A stretch of 64,000 bases of DNA from Litchfieldella rifensis (GCF_042646605.1 NZ_JBHRUG010000017.1:62001-126000), one strand, 5' to 3'; shown: positions 50,197-59,856, counted from the first letter of the stretch. The notes: a model not told the origin generated them from the sequence alone. Program-made: numbers and translations.

Positions 50197-51099
50197 CTAT
50201 TCCAGATCAACATAGGCCCCCATTTCCCGCATCCGTGACTCGAAACGGGCGACGTTGTCGACCAGTTCCTCCGGCCCGTAGGCCACGCACTCGGCCAGGA
50301 TCACTTCGATCAGGGTGATCGCCGAGAGAATCGACGGGAAAAAGTGAGGGGTGGCGGTGGCGATATTGAAGGTCACCGCCGCCCCCGGCACCAGGGGCGA
50401 GCGCAGGGTATCGGTGATGACTATGGCGTTGGCGCCGTTGGCGCGGGCGATCTCCAGGGCACGCACGGTTTCCGCACAGTAGGGATCGAAGCCGAAGGCT
50501 ACCACCACGTCGCCTTCACCGAAGGGCGCAAGCTCGGTCAGTAGTCCGCCTTCCTGGCCACGAATCAGTTGGATGTTGGGCATGGCGATGCGCCCCACGT
50601 AGGCGAAGTGATAGGCGCAGGCGAAGGTGTCGCGGAAACCAATCACGGCGACCTTGCCGGCCTCGAGCAGGCGCTGTGCAGCATCCCTGACGCGCGGCTG
50701 CATGTCGGCGGTGAACAGTCGCCCGATGTTGTCGTAGGCGGCATCGCCGACATCCAGGAACACCTGGTCGTCGGTGGCTCTGGCCAGCGCCTTGAGGTTG
50801 CTGGCGCGACCTGAGAGCTCGATGGGGCCGGCCTGTACCGCCGACTGAAAGACCTCACGAAACTGCTCGTAGCTATCGAAGCCCAGCCGCTTGGCCAGGC
50901 GCATCAGGGTCGAGGGTGTGACATCGGCGGCGGCCGCCGACTTGCGAATCGACTGAAAGGCGATCTCCATGGGATGGTCCAGCACATAGCGCGCCGCCAG
51001 CTTGAGCTGCCGACTGAGATCGGGGTAGCACTCGGCAAGTGCCTGGTTGACGGCATCCAGGCTGCCGGAGGTGCCTTCCGGCAAGTGTTGGTGTTGCAT
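50197..51099 (-). CDS. MurR/RpiR-family transcriptional regulator
   Basis: The protein has 300 residues. The N-terminal HTH_6 domain (about 10-85) includes KLAARYVLDHPMEIAFQSIRKSAAAADVTPSTLMRLAKRLGF. The C-terminal SIS domain (about 130-280) includes KVAVIGFRDTFACAYHFAYVG and DVVVAFGFDPYCAET. SIS domains usually sense phosphosugars, but some members bind CoA-linked or other ligands. It is divergent from the crotonase/acyl-CoA synthetase operon and is the evident candidate to control it. Confidence 0.9.
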   Translation of the reverse strand: MQHQHLPEGTSGSLDAVNQALAECYPDLSRQLKLAARYVLDHPMEIAFQSIRKSAAAADVTPSTLMRLAKRLGFDSYEQFREVFQSAVQAGPIELSGRASNLKALARATDDQVFLDVGDAAYDNIGRLFTADMQPRVRDAAQRLLEAGKVAVIGFRDTFACAYHFAYVGRIAMPNIQLIRGQEGGLLTELAPFGEGDVVVAFGFDPYCAETVRALEIARANGANAIVITDTLRSPLVPGAAVTFNIATATPHFFPSILSAITLIEVILAECVAYGPEELVDNVARFESRMREMGAYVDLE

Positions 51100-51215
51100 G
51101 TCATTGCCCTCGATAGACAGCGTCCTAAAGCGGATGGAGTTGGCATTGTACGCGATGATTCGCACTTTTTATGAAACATATGAATCAAATTGATAAATAT
51201 TTTGACACGATCGTA

Positions 51216-51288
51216 TTGACATGCGTTCGAATGCTTCTCTAGGATAACCGACAACACATTCGTTTCGCTGTTGGTTTCTCAAGGAAAC
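51216..51288 (+). promoter_or_regulatory. Promoter and candidate operator of the crotonase operon
   Basis: TTGACA (51216-51221) and TAGGAT (51240-51245), 18 bases apart, form a good sigma-70 promoter. GTTTC-N5-GAAAC (51274-51288), a perfect inverted repeat, lies about 30 bases downstream of the -10, where a bound repressor would block elongation. The divergent RpiR-type protein is the obvious candidate to bind it. Confidence 0.55.
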
Positions 51289-51342
51289 TAATGTGTCCCC
51301 CCGTCGGACTTTCCATCCAGGCGTGAACCGCCAAGGAGCAGC

Positions 51343-52137
51343 ATGAATCCTTCGTCCAACGAAACCCTGCTGGTCGAGACACATGGTCCGGTCGTCGAGA
51401 TTCGTTTCAACCGTCCCCATCGCTTGAACGCCGTGGTGGAGCCCCTTTACCGCGAGTTGCTCGTGGCGCTGACCGCCGCCGACAGCGATCCCGAGGTGCG
51501 CGCCGTGGTGCTGACCGGCGAAGGTCGCGCTTTCTGCGTGGGTGCCGACATGAAGGAGCATGGTGGTGCTACGCGCAGTTTGTATCAGCGCCGTCAATAC
51601 CTGCAGTTGGGCAACGATGTTTGCGAGGCGATCTATCGGCTCAAGAAGCCGGTGATCGCGGCGGTCAACGGCTATGCCCTGGGTGCGGGTGCCGAGATGG
51701 CAGTGGCTTGCGACTTCCTGCTGATGGCCGACGATGCCCGGATCGGTTTTCCCGAAACCAGCATTGGCACCTGCATCGGTGGCGGCGTCTCGAAGATCCT
51801 GCCGCAACTGGTGGGGCTCAATATGGCGCGGCAACTGCTCTATACCGGCCGACGCATCGATGGTGCAGAGGCGGTGCGCATCGGCTTGGCCACCGATAGC
51901 GGGAAGGCCGATTCCCTGATCGCCGAGGCCCATCGCCTGGCCGGCGAACTGGCCAAGCAGGCACCGGTATCGATCGCCATGCTGAAGCGGCTGGTCAACC
52001 TGGGGAGCAGTACCGACTTCGATGCCCAATTGCAGCAGGAGCTGGACGCCGTGTTCACCTGCTCGACGACCCAGGACTGGCAGGAAGGCGTCGATGCTTT
52101 CGCCGAGAAACGCACGCCGGTCTTCAAGGGACACTGA
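51343..52137 (+). CDS. Enoyl-CoA hydratase/isomerase family protein (crotonase 1)
   Basis: This 264-residue crotonase-fold protein has the oxyanion-hole region AFCVGADMKEHGG (first) and GYALGAGAEMAVACD (second). Glutamates sit at both usual catalytic positions (GAGAE and FPETSIG), so hydratase activity is likely. It is four bases upstream of the acyl-CoA synthetase gene and begins the operon controlled by the RpiR-type regulator. The substrate is unknown. Confidence 0.9.
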   Translation: MNPSSNETLLVETHGPVVEIRFNRPHRLNAVVEPLYRELLVALTAADSDPEVRAVVLTGEGRAFCVGADMKEHGGATRSLYQRRQYLQLGNDVCEAIYRLKKPVIAAVNGYALGAGAEMAVACDFLLMADDARIGFPETSIGTCIGGGVSKILPQLVGLNMARQLLYTGRRIDGAEAVRIGLATDSGKADSLIAEAHRLAGELAKQAPVSIAMLKRLVNLGSSTDFDAQLQQELDAVFTCSTTQDWQEGVDAFAEKRTPVFKGH

Positions 52138-52140
52138 CAC

Positions 52141-54327
52141 ATGAATCCGATCAAGGGACATCTCGCCCCTCGCAGTGCGCTGCACGACTTTCTCGCTCCC
52201 GATTCCATCGCCGTGGTCGGCGCCTCGCTGGACCCTACCAAGCGTGGCTACAAGGCCATGGTCGGGCTGGTCAAGGATGGCTACCCAGGCACCATCTACC
52301 CCATCAACCCCAAGGCCGACCAGATTCTCGGCATCAAGGCCTATGCCTCGCTTGCCGACTTGCCGGGGCCGGCGGACCTGGCGCTGATCTGCACGCCGGC
52401 GCCGAGCGTGCCCGAGTTGTTGCGTCAATGCGGGGCCAATGGGGTCAAGGGGGCGGTGATCCTGGCCAGTGGCTTTGGCGAGACCGGTACCGAAGGCGCC
52501 AGGCTGGAGCAGGAACTGCTGGCCGCGGCCCGTGACGCCGGGGTGAGAATCGTCGGGCCCAATACTTCGGGCATCTTCAACTTGCACCAGAAGGTCAACC
52601 TGCTGGCGCTGGATAACGTCAAGCCCGGCGACATTGGAATCGTCTCGCAGTCCGGCAACATGCTGCTGTCGCTGGCGCTCGAGGCCCAGCACAATGGCCA
52701 GGTGGGCTTCAGCACCTATGTCGGGCCGGGGAACCAGACCGATATCGGTTTCGAGGACTACCTGCGCTACCTGGGCGAAGACGTGCACACCCGGGTCGCC
52801 ACACTGTACGTGGAAGGTTTCCGCGATGGACGGGCCTTTCTGGACGTGGCGCGTGAGACCACGGCGCTCAAGCCGGTGGTAGTCTACAAGTCCGGCGCCA
52901 CCGAGCAGGGCCAGAAGGCCGCCAGCTCGCATACCGGGGCGCTGGCGGGAAGCTATGCCATGACCGTGGACCTATTGCGCCAGGCCGGCGTCAGCGTGGT
53001 GCAGTATTCCGACGAGATCCTGCCGGTAGCCGAGGGTCTGGGGCTGTTGCAGCAGGCGCGTGGCAAGCGGGTGGCGGTACTCGCCGATGGTGGCGGTCAG
53101 GCCACCATCGCCTCCGACCGCCTGGCCGAAGCGGGGCTGGAGCTGGCCGAACTCAGCGACACTACGCGTAGCCGGCTCGGCGAGATCCTGTTTCCGCAGG
53201 CATCGCTGGCCAATCCCGTCGACGTCGCTGGCAGTACCGACACCAAGCCCTCGCTGCTGGCCGACTGCATGGCGATCCTGGCCGAGGACGAAGGCGTCGA
53301 CAGCGTGTTCCTGGTCGGCATGTTCGGCGGTTACAGCATCCGTTTCGCCGAGGAACTGCTCGGTGACGAGATGCGCGGCGCCGAATCGATGATCGAACTG
53401 GCGCGCAAGACCGACAAGCCGCTGGTGATCTATAGCCTCTACACGCCGATCAAGCCGCCGGCACTACGTCGTCTGCACGAGGCCGGCTTGCCGGTGTACT
53501 ACTCCATCGAGCACGCGGTGCGAGTGCTGGCGGCGTTGGGCGAGCGCGGGCACTACCTGAGCACCTGCGCCGACCATGACGTGCCGTCGGCGCTGACCCC
53601 GGCCCCCGAGATGCAGGCAGTGTTCGCCCGTGCCCGCGACGAGGGCCGCGATCTGCTGGAACCGGAGGCCAAGACACTGCTGCGCACCCATGGGGTCGAC
53701 GTGCCGATCGAGCGGCTGGCGCGAGGGGCCGAGGATCTGGCTGCCGTTGCCAGTGAATTCGGCGAGCGGCCTGTGGCCATGAAGGTGGTATCCAAGGACA
53801 TCCTGCACAAGTCCGATGCCGGTGGCGTCAGGCTCAATCTTCAGGGTGAGGTGGCATTGCGCGCGGCCCACGCCGCGATCATGGCATCGTGCCAGACTTA
53901 CGATCCCGCTGCCGAGATCGAAGGCGTGCTGGTCAGCCCCATGGCCCGCAAGGGGGTGGAAGTGATCATCGGCGTCAGCCGGGACCCGATCTTCGGGCCG
54001 GTGCTGATGTTCGGCCTGGGCGGTATCTTCGTCGAGGTACTGGAGGACGTGGCGTTCCGTGCCATTCCGCTGTCGCGGCATGACGCTCGTTCCATGGTCG
54101 AGCAGATCAAGGCGAGGAAGATCCTCGGGGGTGTGCGCGGCGAGGCCGCCGTCGACCAGGAAGCGCTGGTGGATCTGCTACTCAAGGTCTCGAGCCTCGT
54201 GGAGGCCTACCCCGACCTCAAGGAGCTGGATCTCAACCCGGTGATTGCCTATGACGACGGGTATGCGGTGGTCGATGCGCGCGTCATCGTGACCGAAAAC
54301 CCTGTCATCGAGGAGGCCGACTCATGA
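52141..54327 (+). CDS. ADP-forming acyl-CoA synthetase (fused alpha-beta)
   Basis: This 728-residue NDP-forming acyl-CoA synthetase of the acetate-CoA ligase/succinyl-CoA synthetase superfamily has its alpha and beta parts in one chain. The CoA-binding domain starts SIAVVGASLDPTKRGYKA; SQSGNM and the phosphohistidine segment ASSHTGALAGS lie in the alpha part. The ATP-grasp domain (about 490-728) shows AMKVVSKDILHKSDAGGV and ELDLNPVIAY. It would make an acyl-CoA from a free acid using ATP (giving ADP), supplying the flanking crotonases. The stop overlaps the next ATG (ATGA). Confidence 0.92.
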   Translation: MNPIKGHLAPRSALHDFLAPDSIAVVGASLDPTKRGYKAMVGLVKDGYPGTIYPINPKADQILGIKAYASLADLPGPADLALICTPAPSVPELLRQCGANGVKGAVILASGFGETGTEGARLEQELLAAARDAGVRIVGPNTSGIFNLHQKVNLLALDNVKPGDIGIVSQSGNMLLSLALEAQHNGQVGFSTYVGPGNQTDIGFEDYLRYLGEDVHTRVATLYVEGFRDGRAFLDVARETTALKPVVVYKSGATEQGQKAASSHTGALAGSYAMTVDLLRQAGVSVVQYSDEILPVAEGLGLLQQARGKRVAVLADGGGQATIASDRLAEAGLELAELSDTTRSRLGEILFPQASLANPVDVAGSTDTKPSLLADCMAILAEDEGVDSVFLVGMFGGYSIRFAEELLGDEMRGAESMIELARKTDKPLVIYSLYTPIKPPALRRLHEAGLPVYYSIEHAVRVLAALGERGHYLSTCADHDVPSALTPAPEMQAVFARARDEGRDLLEPEAKTLLRTHGVDVPIERLARGAEDLAAVASEFGERPVAMKVVSKDILHKSDAGGVRLNLQGEVALRAAHAAIMASCQTYDPAAEIEGVLVSPMARKGVEVIIGVSRDPIFGPVLMFGLGGIFVEVLEDVAFRAIPLSRHDARSMVEQIKARKILGGVRGEAAVDQEALVDLLLKVSSLVEAYPDLKELDLNPVIAYDDGYAVVDARVIVTENPVIEEADS

Positions 54328-55133
54328 GCTTGATCGTTCCCGAACTGAGCGATGCACGACTCGAGGTCGAAAAGCGCGTGGCGACGCTGACCCTCGAGCG
54401 CCACGAGGTGCGCAATGCCCTGACCGGCACCCACCTGATCGACGACCTGGTCACCGTCGCCAACTGGGTCAATCGCTGTGATGGCGTTTCGGTGCTGGTG
54501 ATCACCGGGGGTGGCTCGGCCTTTTCCGCCGGCGGCAATGTCAAGGACATGGCCGAGCGCGGTGGTGACTTCGCCGGCGACGTGGCCGAAGTGGCCGAAC
54601 GCTATCGTCAGGGTATCCAGCAGATTCCGCTGTCCATGCAGGCGGTGGAGGTGCCGGTCATCGCCGCCGTCAACGGCCCGGCGATCGGTGCCGGATTCGA
54701 CCTGGCCAACATGGCCGATATCCGCATCGCTTCGAGCCGGGCCAAGTTCGGGGAAACCTTCCTCAACCTGGGGATCATCCCGGGTGACGGCGGGGCCTGG
54801 TTCCTGCAGCGCCTGATCGGCTACCAGCAGGCCTTCGAGATGACGCTGACCGGTCGCGTGATCGACGCCGAGGAGGCCAAGCGGCTGGGTATCGTGCTCG
54901 AGGTGGTCGAGCATGAGGAGCTCATGCCACGAGTCCACGAGCTGGCCACTCGCATTGCCGCGCAGCCGCCCAAGGCGACGCGCCTGACCAAGCGCCTGAT
55001 GAAGATGGGGCAACGCATGGGGCTCAAGGATTTTCTCGATCTGTGCGCTTGCTTCCAGGGCATGTGCCACAACGAGCCTGAGCATCTCGAGGCAGTCGAG
55101 CGCATGCTGGCGCAGATGAACAAGGGGCGCTGA
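54324..55133 (+). CDS. Enoyl-CoA hydratase/isomerase family protein (crotonase 2)
   Basis: This 269-residue crotonase differs from crotonase 1. The first oxyanion segment is AFSAGGNVKDMAERGGD; the second is GPAIGAGFDLANMADIRIA, with Asp rather than Glu at the first catalytic position; and GETFLNLGIIPGDGGAW keeps a Glu nearby. It may be an isomerase or hydrolase rather than a plain hydratase. It is translationally coupled to the synthetase by a four-base overlap. Confidence 0.9.
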   Translation: MSLIVPELSDARLEVEKRVATLTLERHEVRNALTGTHLIDDLVTVANWVNRCDGVSVLVITGGGSAFSAGGNVKDMAERGGDFAGDVAEVAERYRQGIQQIPLSMQAVEVPVIAAVNGPAIGAGFDLANMADIRIASSRAKFGETFLNLGIIPGDGGAWFLQRLIGYQQAFEMTLTGRVIDAEEAKRLGIVLEVVEHEELMPRVHELATRIAAQPPKATRLTKRLMKMGQRMGLKDFLDLCACFQGMCHNEPEHLEAVERMLAQMNKGR

Positions 55134-55264
55134 TTCGCATCGTCACTCTTGCGCCGCGGCCAAAACGGGCGGGGCGTTGCTGTCCCGATTAAGGAAGTCC
55201 TGGATTTTTGCCCGGCATGCTGGTGTGCTGACGTCTCCTGACGATCACAAGGAGGTGGGCGCCG

Positions 55265-57175
55265 ATGACCGATGCGACGCTGGTGTTCATCGTATTGGGA
55301 CTGACCCTGATGGCTTTCGTGTGGGGGCGCTTCCGTTACGATCTGGTGGCGCTGATGGCCCTGCTGGCGAGTGTGATGCTGGGGCTGGTGCCGGCCCACG
55401 AGGCTTTCCAAGGCTTCGGACATCCCGCAGTGATAACGGTGGCGGCGGTGTTGGTGTTGAGCAAGGGGTTCGAGCGCTCGGGAGTGGTCGATGTCATCGC
55501 CGAACAGGCCTTGAAGGTCGGTGACCACCTGCTGCTGCAATTGCTGGTACTGACCGGCACCGTGCTGGTGTTATCGGCGGTGATGAACAACGTCGGAGCG
55601 CTGGCCTTGATGCTGCCGGTGGCAATTCGCATGGCCCGCGAACACGATAGCCCGCCGTCGCTGCTTTTGATGCCGCTGGCCTTCGGCTCGCTGCTGGGCG
55701 GCTTGATGACGCTGATCGGCACGCCGCCCAATATCATCATCGCCAGTTACCGAGGCGCTCAGACCGGCGACAACTTCGGCATGTTCTCCTTCACCCCGGT
55801 TGGGGTAACCGTCGCCGTGGTCGGCTTGCTGTTTCTCGTGCTGCTGGGTTGGCGCCTGACGCCGCGGCGCAAGGGGCAGGCCTCGGCGGACGAACTCTTC
55901 GACACCGCCAACTACCTGAGCGAGCTGCGGGTGATAAAGGATTCCAAGGCTCAGGGGTGGACGCTGCGCGAGCTGCACGAAGCCCTTGAGGAGACCATAC
56001 CGGTATTGGCGGTGGTGCGTGACGACAAGCGTACGCCCGGTCATGCCTTCCTGGGTAGCCTGCGGGAAGGCGACATCCTGCTGGTGGAGGCCGATACCGA
56101 CGAATTGAAGTTGCTCGAGAACAAGGCTGGGCTGAAAATCGGCAGCCACGACACTGCAGACGCGGATGCCGCTGAAGAGGCGGATGAAGCCTCGCCGCAA
56201 CGGGAGACGGCGGAGGGCCTCGAATCGACATCCGAGTCGAATGCCGGCGATAAGAAGGACGATGGCGAACGTCGAGTGCGCGCAGACAAGAAAGCGGAAA
56301 AACGCCGGGTGGATACCGAAGGGTTGCAACTGGTCGAGGCGGTGGTACGCAACGATTCGATGATGATCAACCGCACCGTGCAGCAGTTACGACTGCTCAA
56401 CCAGCATGGTCTGCACCTGGTGGCGGTGGCGCGCGATGGGGCGCGTCTCAAGCAACGCCTGCGCGATGTACGATTTCGTGCTGGCGACGTGTTGCTGCTT
56501 CAAGGGGGAGAGAGCGATCTCAACGAGAGTCTGCCAACGTTGGGTTGCCTGCCGCTGGCCAGCCGCAACCTGACCCTGGGTCAACCGCGGATGCTGCTGC
56601 TGTCGGTGGCGATCTTCCTCCTGGCGATTCTCGCCATGCTGCTGGATCTGTTGCCGGCCGCCGTGGCTCTGTCGACGGCGGCGGTGATATCGCTACTGGT
56701 CGGCGTATTGGCACTGCGCGATGGTTATCAGGCCATCGACGGGCCGGTCATCGTGCTGCTGGGGGCGATGATTCCGGTAGGCCAGGCCTTGGAAACCAGC
56801 GGTGGGGCGGCGTTGGTCGCCGAGACGCTGTTGGGACTTGGCGGCCAGTGGCCACCGGTGGCGATCCTGGTGGGGCTGTTCGTGATTTCGATGCTGCTTT
56901 CCAATGTGGTCAATAATGCCGCTGCGGCATTATTGATGGCGCCCATCGCCGCCAGCCTGGCCAGAGGCTTCGATCTCTCGCTGGATCCATTTCTGATGGT
57001 CGTGGCAATCAGTGCTTCGTGTGCTTTCCTGACACCCATCGGCCATCAGTCCAACACCTTGGTGATGGGGCCTGCCGGCTATCGTTTCGGCGACTACTGG
57101 AAGCTCGGCTTGCCGCTGTCGTTGGTGGTGCTGGTGACGGCCATACCGATGATTCTGCTGGTCTGGCCGTTGTAG
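55265..57175 (+). CDS. SLC13-type permease with two TrkA-C domains
   Basis: This 636-residue anion-permease of the DASS/SLC13 (ArsB/NhaD superfamily) has N-terminal helices with AVMNNVGALALMLPVAI and LIGTPPNIIIASY. Two cytoplasmic RCK_C/TrkA-C domains (about 215-300 and 350-430) follow, then C-terminal helices with SNVVNNAAAALLMAPIA and LTPIGHQSNTLVMGPAGY. A very acidic then basic linker (about 300-350) separates the two TrkA-C domains. Members transport sulfate, dicarboxylates or similar. GGAGGTG precedes the ATG. It may be part of the crotonase operon (131 bases downstream), but this is not certain. Confidence 0.9.
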   Translation: MTDATLVFIVLGLTLMAFVWGRFRYDLVALMALLASVMLGLVPAHEAFQGFGHPAVITVAAVLVLSKGFERSGVVDVIAEQALKVGDHLLLQLLVLTGTVLVLSAVMNNVGALALMLPVAIRMAREHDSPPSLLLMPLAFGSLLGGLMTLIGTPPNIIIASYRGAQTGDNFGMFSFTPVGVTVAVVGLLFLVLLGWRLTPRRKGQASADELFDTANYLSELRVIKDSKAQGWTLRELHEALEETIPVLAVVRDDKRTPGHAFLGSLREGDILLVEADTDELKLLENKAGLKIGSHDTADADAAEEADEASPQRETAEGLESTSESNAGDKKDDGERRVRADKKAEKRRVDTEGLQLVEAVVRNDSMMINRTVQQLRLLNQHGLHLVAVARDGARLKQRLRDVRFRAGDVLLLQGGESDLNESLPTLGCLPLASRNLTLGQPRMLLLSVAIFLLAILAMLLDLLPAAVALSTAAVISLLVGVLALRDGYQAIDGPVIVLLGAMIPVGQALETSGGAALVAETLLGLGGQWPPVAILVGLFVISMLLSNVVNNAAAALLMAPIAASLARGFDLSLDPFLMVVAISASCAFLTPIGHQSNTLVMGPAGYRFGDYWKLGLPLSLVVLVTAIPMILLVWPL

Positions 57176-57231
57176 GGAATGCCGGCTTGCGGCCGGATCG
57201 CGCAAATTTGGAAAGTTTTCAAACCGTTCTC

Positions 57232-57373
57232 AGGAAAGAACTGAAAAACGTCGTGAGCGAAGGCAGGTCGAGTGCCGCCGGAGCACAGGAACCGGAGTTT
57301 ACTTTAGTAAATGAGGATTCCGCGCACCGCCGGCACTCGAGATGCCGAGCGCAACAGTTTTTCAGCCTTTCCT
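57232..57373. repeat. Long imperfect inverted repeat (about 140 bp) between SLC13 and fadE genes
   Basis: Perfect 9-base ends CTGAAAAAC (57241-57249) and GTTTTTCAG (57357-57365) are extended outward by AGGAAA/TTTCCT (57232-57237, 57368-57373). Inside, CGAGTGCCGCCGG pairs with CCGCCGGCACTCG (one mismatch), and the centre is TTTACTTTAGTAAA. The right end touches the fadE stop codon. It looks like a MITE-sized repeat or a very long bidirectional terminator; no transposase is present. Confidence 0.75.
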
Positions 57374-59819
57374 AAGCGGCGTTGTGCCACACCACCTTAT
57401 CCTGCTCCAGTGCGAAGGCGTCGAAGGCGAAGTCGTCGACAGTGAGCATCTCCAGCACCTCGGCCTCGAACTCGCGCATGAAGCGCGCTTCTTCCTCGTT
57501 GAGGATGCCGGCTTCCAGCGCCGCCTCGATACGCTGCTCCGGGTGCAGGGCGTCGACCCGGAGCTCGCCCTTGGCATAGGCCTTATTGACCTTGCGGTAG
57601 ATCGGTTCTGCCCTGGGGTAGTCCCTGAGCAGGGCATTGTAGCGTGCTAGTGGGTTGTCTCGTTGCCCGTCCTGGCGGTCCCAGGTGTTGTGGATCAGTT
57701 TGCTGCGCAGCCGGGTGTGGTGAGACACGTTCTGGGCGATCTCGCGGGTCAGCTCGTCATGGGGCTTGTGCCAGCGGCGTCCCAACGGCATGACGATGGC
57801 CGAGAGGCCGTTGCCCAGCACCCGGTTGGGTAGATTGTCGAACAGTTCCACCAATGCCTGCTCGGCGCGATACAGCAGCGTCTGACAGCTGTAGTGCAGC
57901 AGCGTCGCTTCGCCCTCGACCTTGTCGGACTCATGCCACTGCTTGAGCACCATCGAGGTCAGGTAGAGGTTGGAGAGCACGTCGCCGAGTCGTGCCGACA
58001 GCATCTCGCGCAACTTGAGTGTGGAGCCGAGACTGGCCATGGCGGCATCCGCACACAGGCCGAAGCCGGCCGAGAGCCGTGCGACATCCTGAGCATAGGG
58101 GGCGGCGACCTCATCGAAGGGGGTGGCGGCCTTGCCGAGTCCCAGTCCTTGGGTAAAGGCGCGAGCGGCATTGCCGAAGATCAGGCCGGCATGGGCGAAG
58201 AAGGCTTTGTCGAATGCCTCGAGATCGTTGGCGTCCTTGGCGGCCAGTTCTTCCAGTACATAGGGATGGCAGCGGATCGCGCCTTGACCGAAGATCATCA
58301 GGTTGCGGGTCATGATGTTGGCGCCTTCGACGGTGATTGCCACCGGGTTGGCGCTGTAGCCGATGCCGATATAGTTGCGCGGGCCCAGGGTCACGGCCTT
58401 GCCGCCGTGGATATCCATGGCATCGGCCAGCACCTGGCGCTGGAATTCGGTGAGCTGGCTCTTGAGGATCGCCGAGGGGACCGCAGGTTTCTCGCCATGG
58501 TCGATCATGTTGGCGGTCTGCAGCACCGCGGCCTGGGCGATGTAGGTCAAACCAGCCATGCGTGCCAGCGGTTCCTGAATGCCTTCCATCTCCGCTACCG
58601 GCAGGTTGAACTGGCGGCGGATGCGTGCGAAACCGCCGGTCCAGCCCAGCGCATAGCGGGCGGTACCGGTGGCGCCGGAGGGCAGGGTGATACAGCGCCC
58701 CACCGACAGGCACTCGACCAGCATGCGCCAGCCCTGACCGGCCATTTCCGGGCCGCCGATGATGGTGTCCAGCGGCACGAAGACGTCCTTGCCCTTGATC
58801 GGCCCGTTCATGAACGGGCTGCCGATCGGATGATGGCGGCGACCGATCTCCATGCCTTCGGTATCGCGTGGAATCAGCGCACAGGTAATGCCCAGGTCTT
58901 CCTCGTCGCCCAGCAGATGGTCCGGGTCGAACATGCGGAAGGCCAGGCCAACTACGGTGGCGATGGGAGCCAGAGTGATCCAGCGCTTCTCGAAGTTCAG
59001 GCGCAGACCGAGGACTTCCTCCCCGTCGACCATCTGCTTGCAGACCACGCCGGTGTCGGGCAGCGAGGTGGCGTCGCTGCCGGCGCGCGGCCCGGTGAGA
59101 CCGAAACAGGGTATCTCGCGACCGTCGGCGAGCCGTGGCAGATAATGGTCCTTCTGCTGCTGGGTGCCGTACTTGAGCAGCAGTTCGCCCGGCCCCAGGG
59201 AGTTGGGTACCCCCACGGTGACCATCAACGTCTCGTTGATGGCGAGCTTCTGCAGCACCGCCGACTGTGCCTTGGCCGAGAAACCCAGCCCGCCGTATTG
59301 CTTGGGAATGATCATGCCGAAGAAGCCTTCCCGCTTCAGGTATGCCCACAGTTCCGCCGGCAGATCGGCGCGCTCGCGGGTGATTTCCCAGGCGTTGCAC
59401 ATGCCGGCGGCCACCGCGCATTGCTGGTCGACGAAGGCGCGCTCCTCCTCGGTCAGGCCGTCATCGCGATAGGCGAGCAGCTTGTCCCAGGCCGGTTTGC
59501 CGGTGAACAGCTCGCCATCCCAGGCGACGCTACCGGCCTCCAAGGCCACCTGTTCGGTGTCAGAGACCTTTGGCGCTACCTTCTGAAACGTCGCGAAGAT
59601 CTTCGGCGACAACCAGCGGCGACGCAGCGCCGGCAAGCCACAGGCGGCGGTCACGGCGGCCCCGATCAATAGCACGAGGCCGAGCAAAGGGGCGCCAAAC
59701 AGCACGCCGACGATACCGAGCACGGCCAGTACACCAAGCGCAGCCAGCGCACCGGCCTCGCGGTGCATTACGGTAAGCAAGCCGACCACGGCCAGGCCAA
59801 CGAGAGCGAGCTGGATCAT
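57372..59819 (-). CDS. fadE: Acyl-CoA dehydrogenase FadE
   Basis: This 815-residue acyl-CoA dehydrogenase has the E. coli FadE layout. The N-terminal part has two or three hydrophobic segments (about 1-65), then the flavin domain with IIPKQYGGLGFSAKAQS, GLTGPRAGSDATSLPD, GPIKGKDVFVPLD and NIMTRNLMIFGQGAIRCHPYV, and a long C-terminal domain. It catalyses the first step of long-chain fatty acid beta-oxidation at the inner membrane. GGAGGTCTC precedes the ATG. A palindrome related to that upstream of the 20744 acyl-CoA dehydrogenase lies 38 bases before the start. Confidence 0.95.
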   Translation of the reverse strand: MIQLALVGLAVVGLLTVMHREAGALAALGVLAVLGIVGVLFGAPLLGLVLLIGAAVTAACGLPALRRRWLSPKIFATFQKVAPKVSDTEQVALEAGSVAWDGELFTGKPAWDKLLAYRDDGLTEEERAFVDQQCAVAAGMCNAWEITRERADLPAELWAYLKREGFFGMIIPKQYGGLGFSAKAQSAVLQKLAINETLMVTVGVPNSLGPGELLLKYGTQQQKDHYLPRLADGREIPCFGLTGPRAGSDATSLPDTGVVCKQMVDGEEVLGLRLNFEKRWITLAPIATVVGLAFRMFDPDHLLGDEEDLGITCALIPRDTEGMEIGRRHHPIGSPFMNGPIKGKDVFVPLDTIIGGPEMAGQGWRMLVECLSVGRCITLPSGATGTARYALGWTGGFARIRRQFNLPVAEMEGIQEPLARMAGLTYIAQAAVLQTANMIDHGEKPAVPSAILKSQLTEFQRQVLADAMDIHGGKAVTLGPRNYIGIGYSANPVAITVEGANIMTRNLMIFGQGAIRCHPYVLEELAAKDANDLEAFDKAFFAHAGLIFGNAARAFTQGLGLGKAATPFDEVAAPYAQDVARLSAGFGLCADAAMASLGSTLKLREMLSARLGDVLSNLYLTSMVLKQWHESDKVEGEATLLHYSCQTLLYRAEQALVELFDNLPNRVLGNGLSAIVMPLGRRWHKPHDELTREIAQNVSHHTRLRSKLIHNTWDRQDGQRDNPLARYNALLRDYPRAEPIYRKVNKAYAKGELRVDALHPEQRIEAALEAGILNEEEARFMREFEAEVLEMLTVDDFAFDAFALEQDKVVWHNAA

Positions 59820-59856
59820 GCGAGACCTCCGTCTGCAAGTCAGGATGTCGCGATAT

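Noticed and set aside
51169..52932. 587-codon open frame on the minus strand
   Set aside because: It is opposite crotonase 1 and the acyl-CoA synthetase, which have clear motifs; the shadow has none.
57894..59672. 592-codon open frame on the plus strand
   Set aside because: It is the antisense shadow of fadE.
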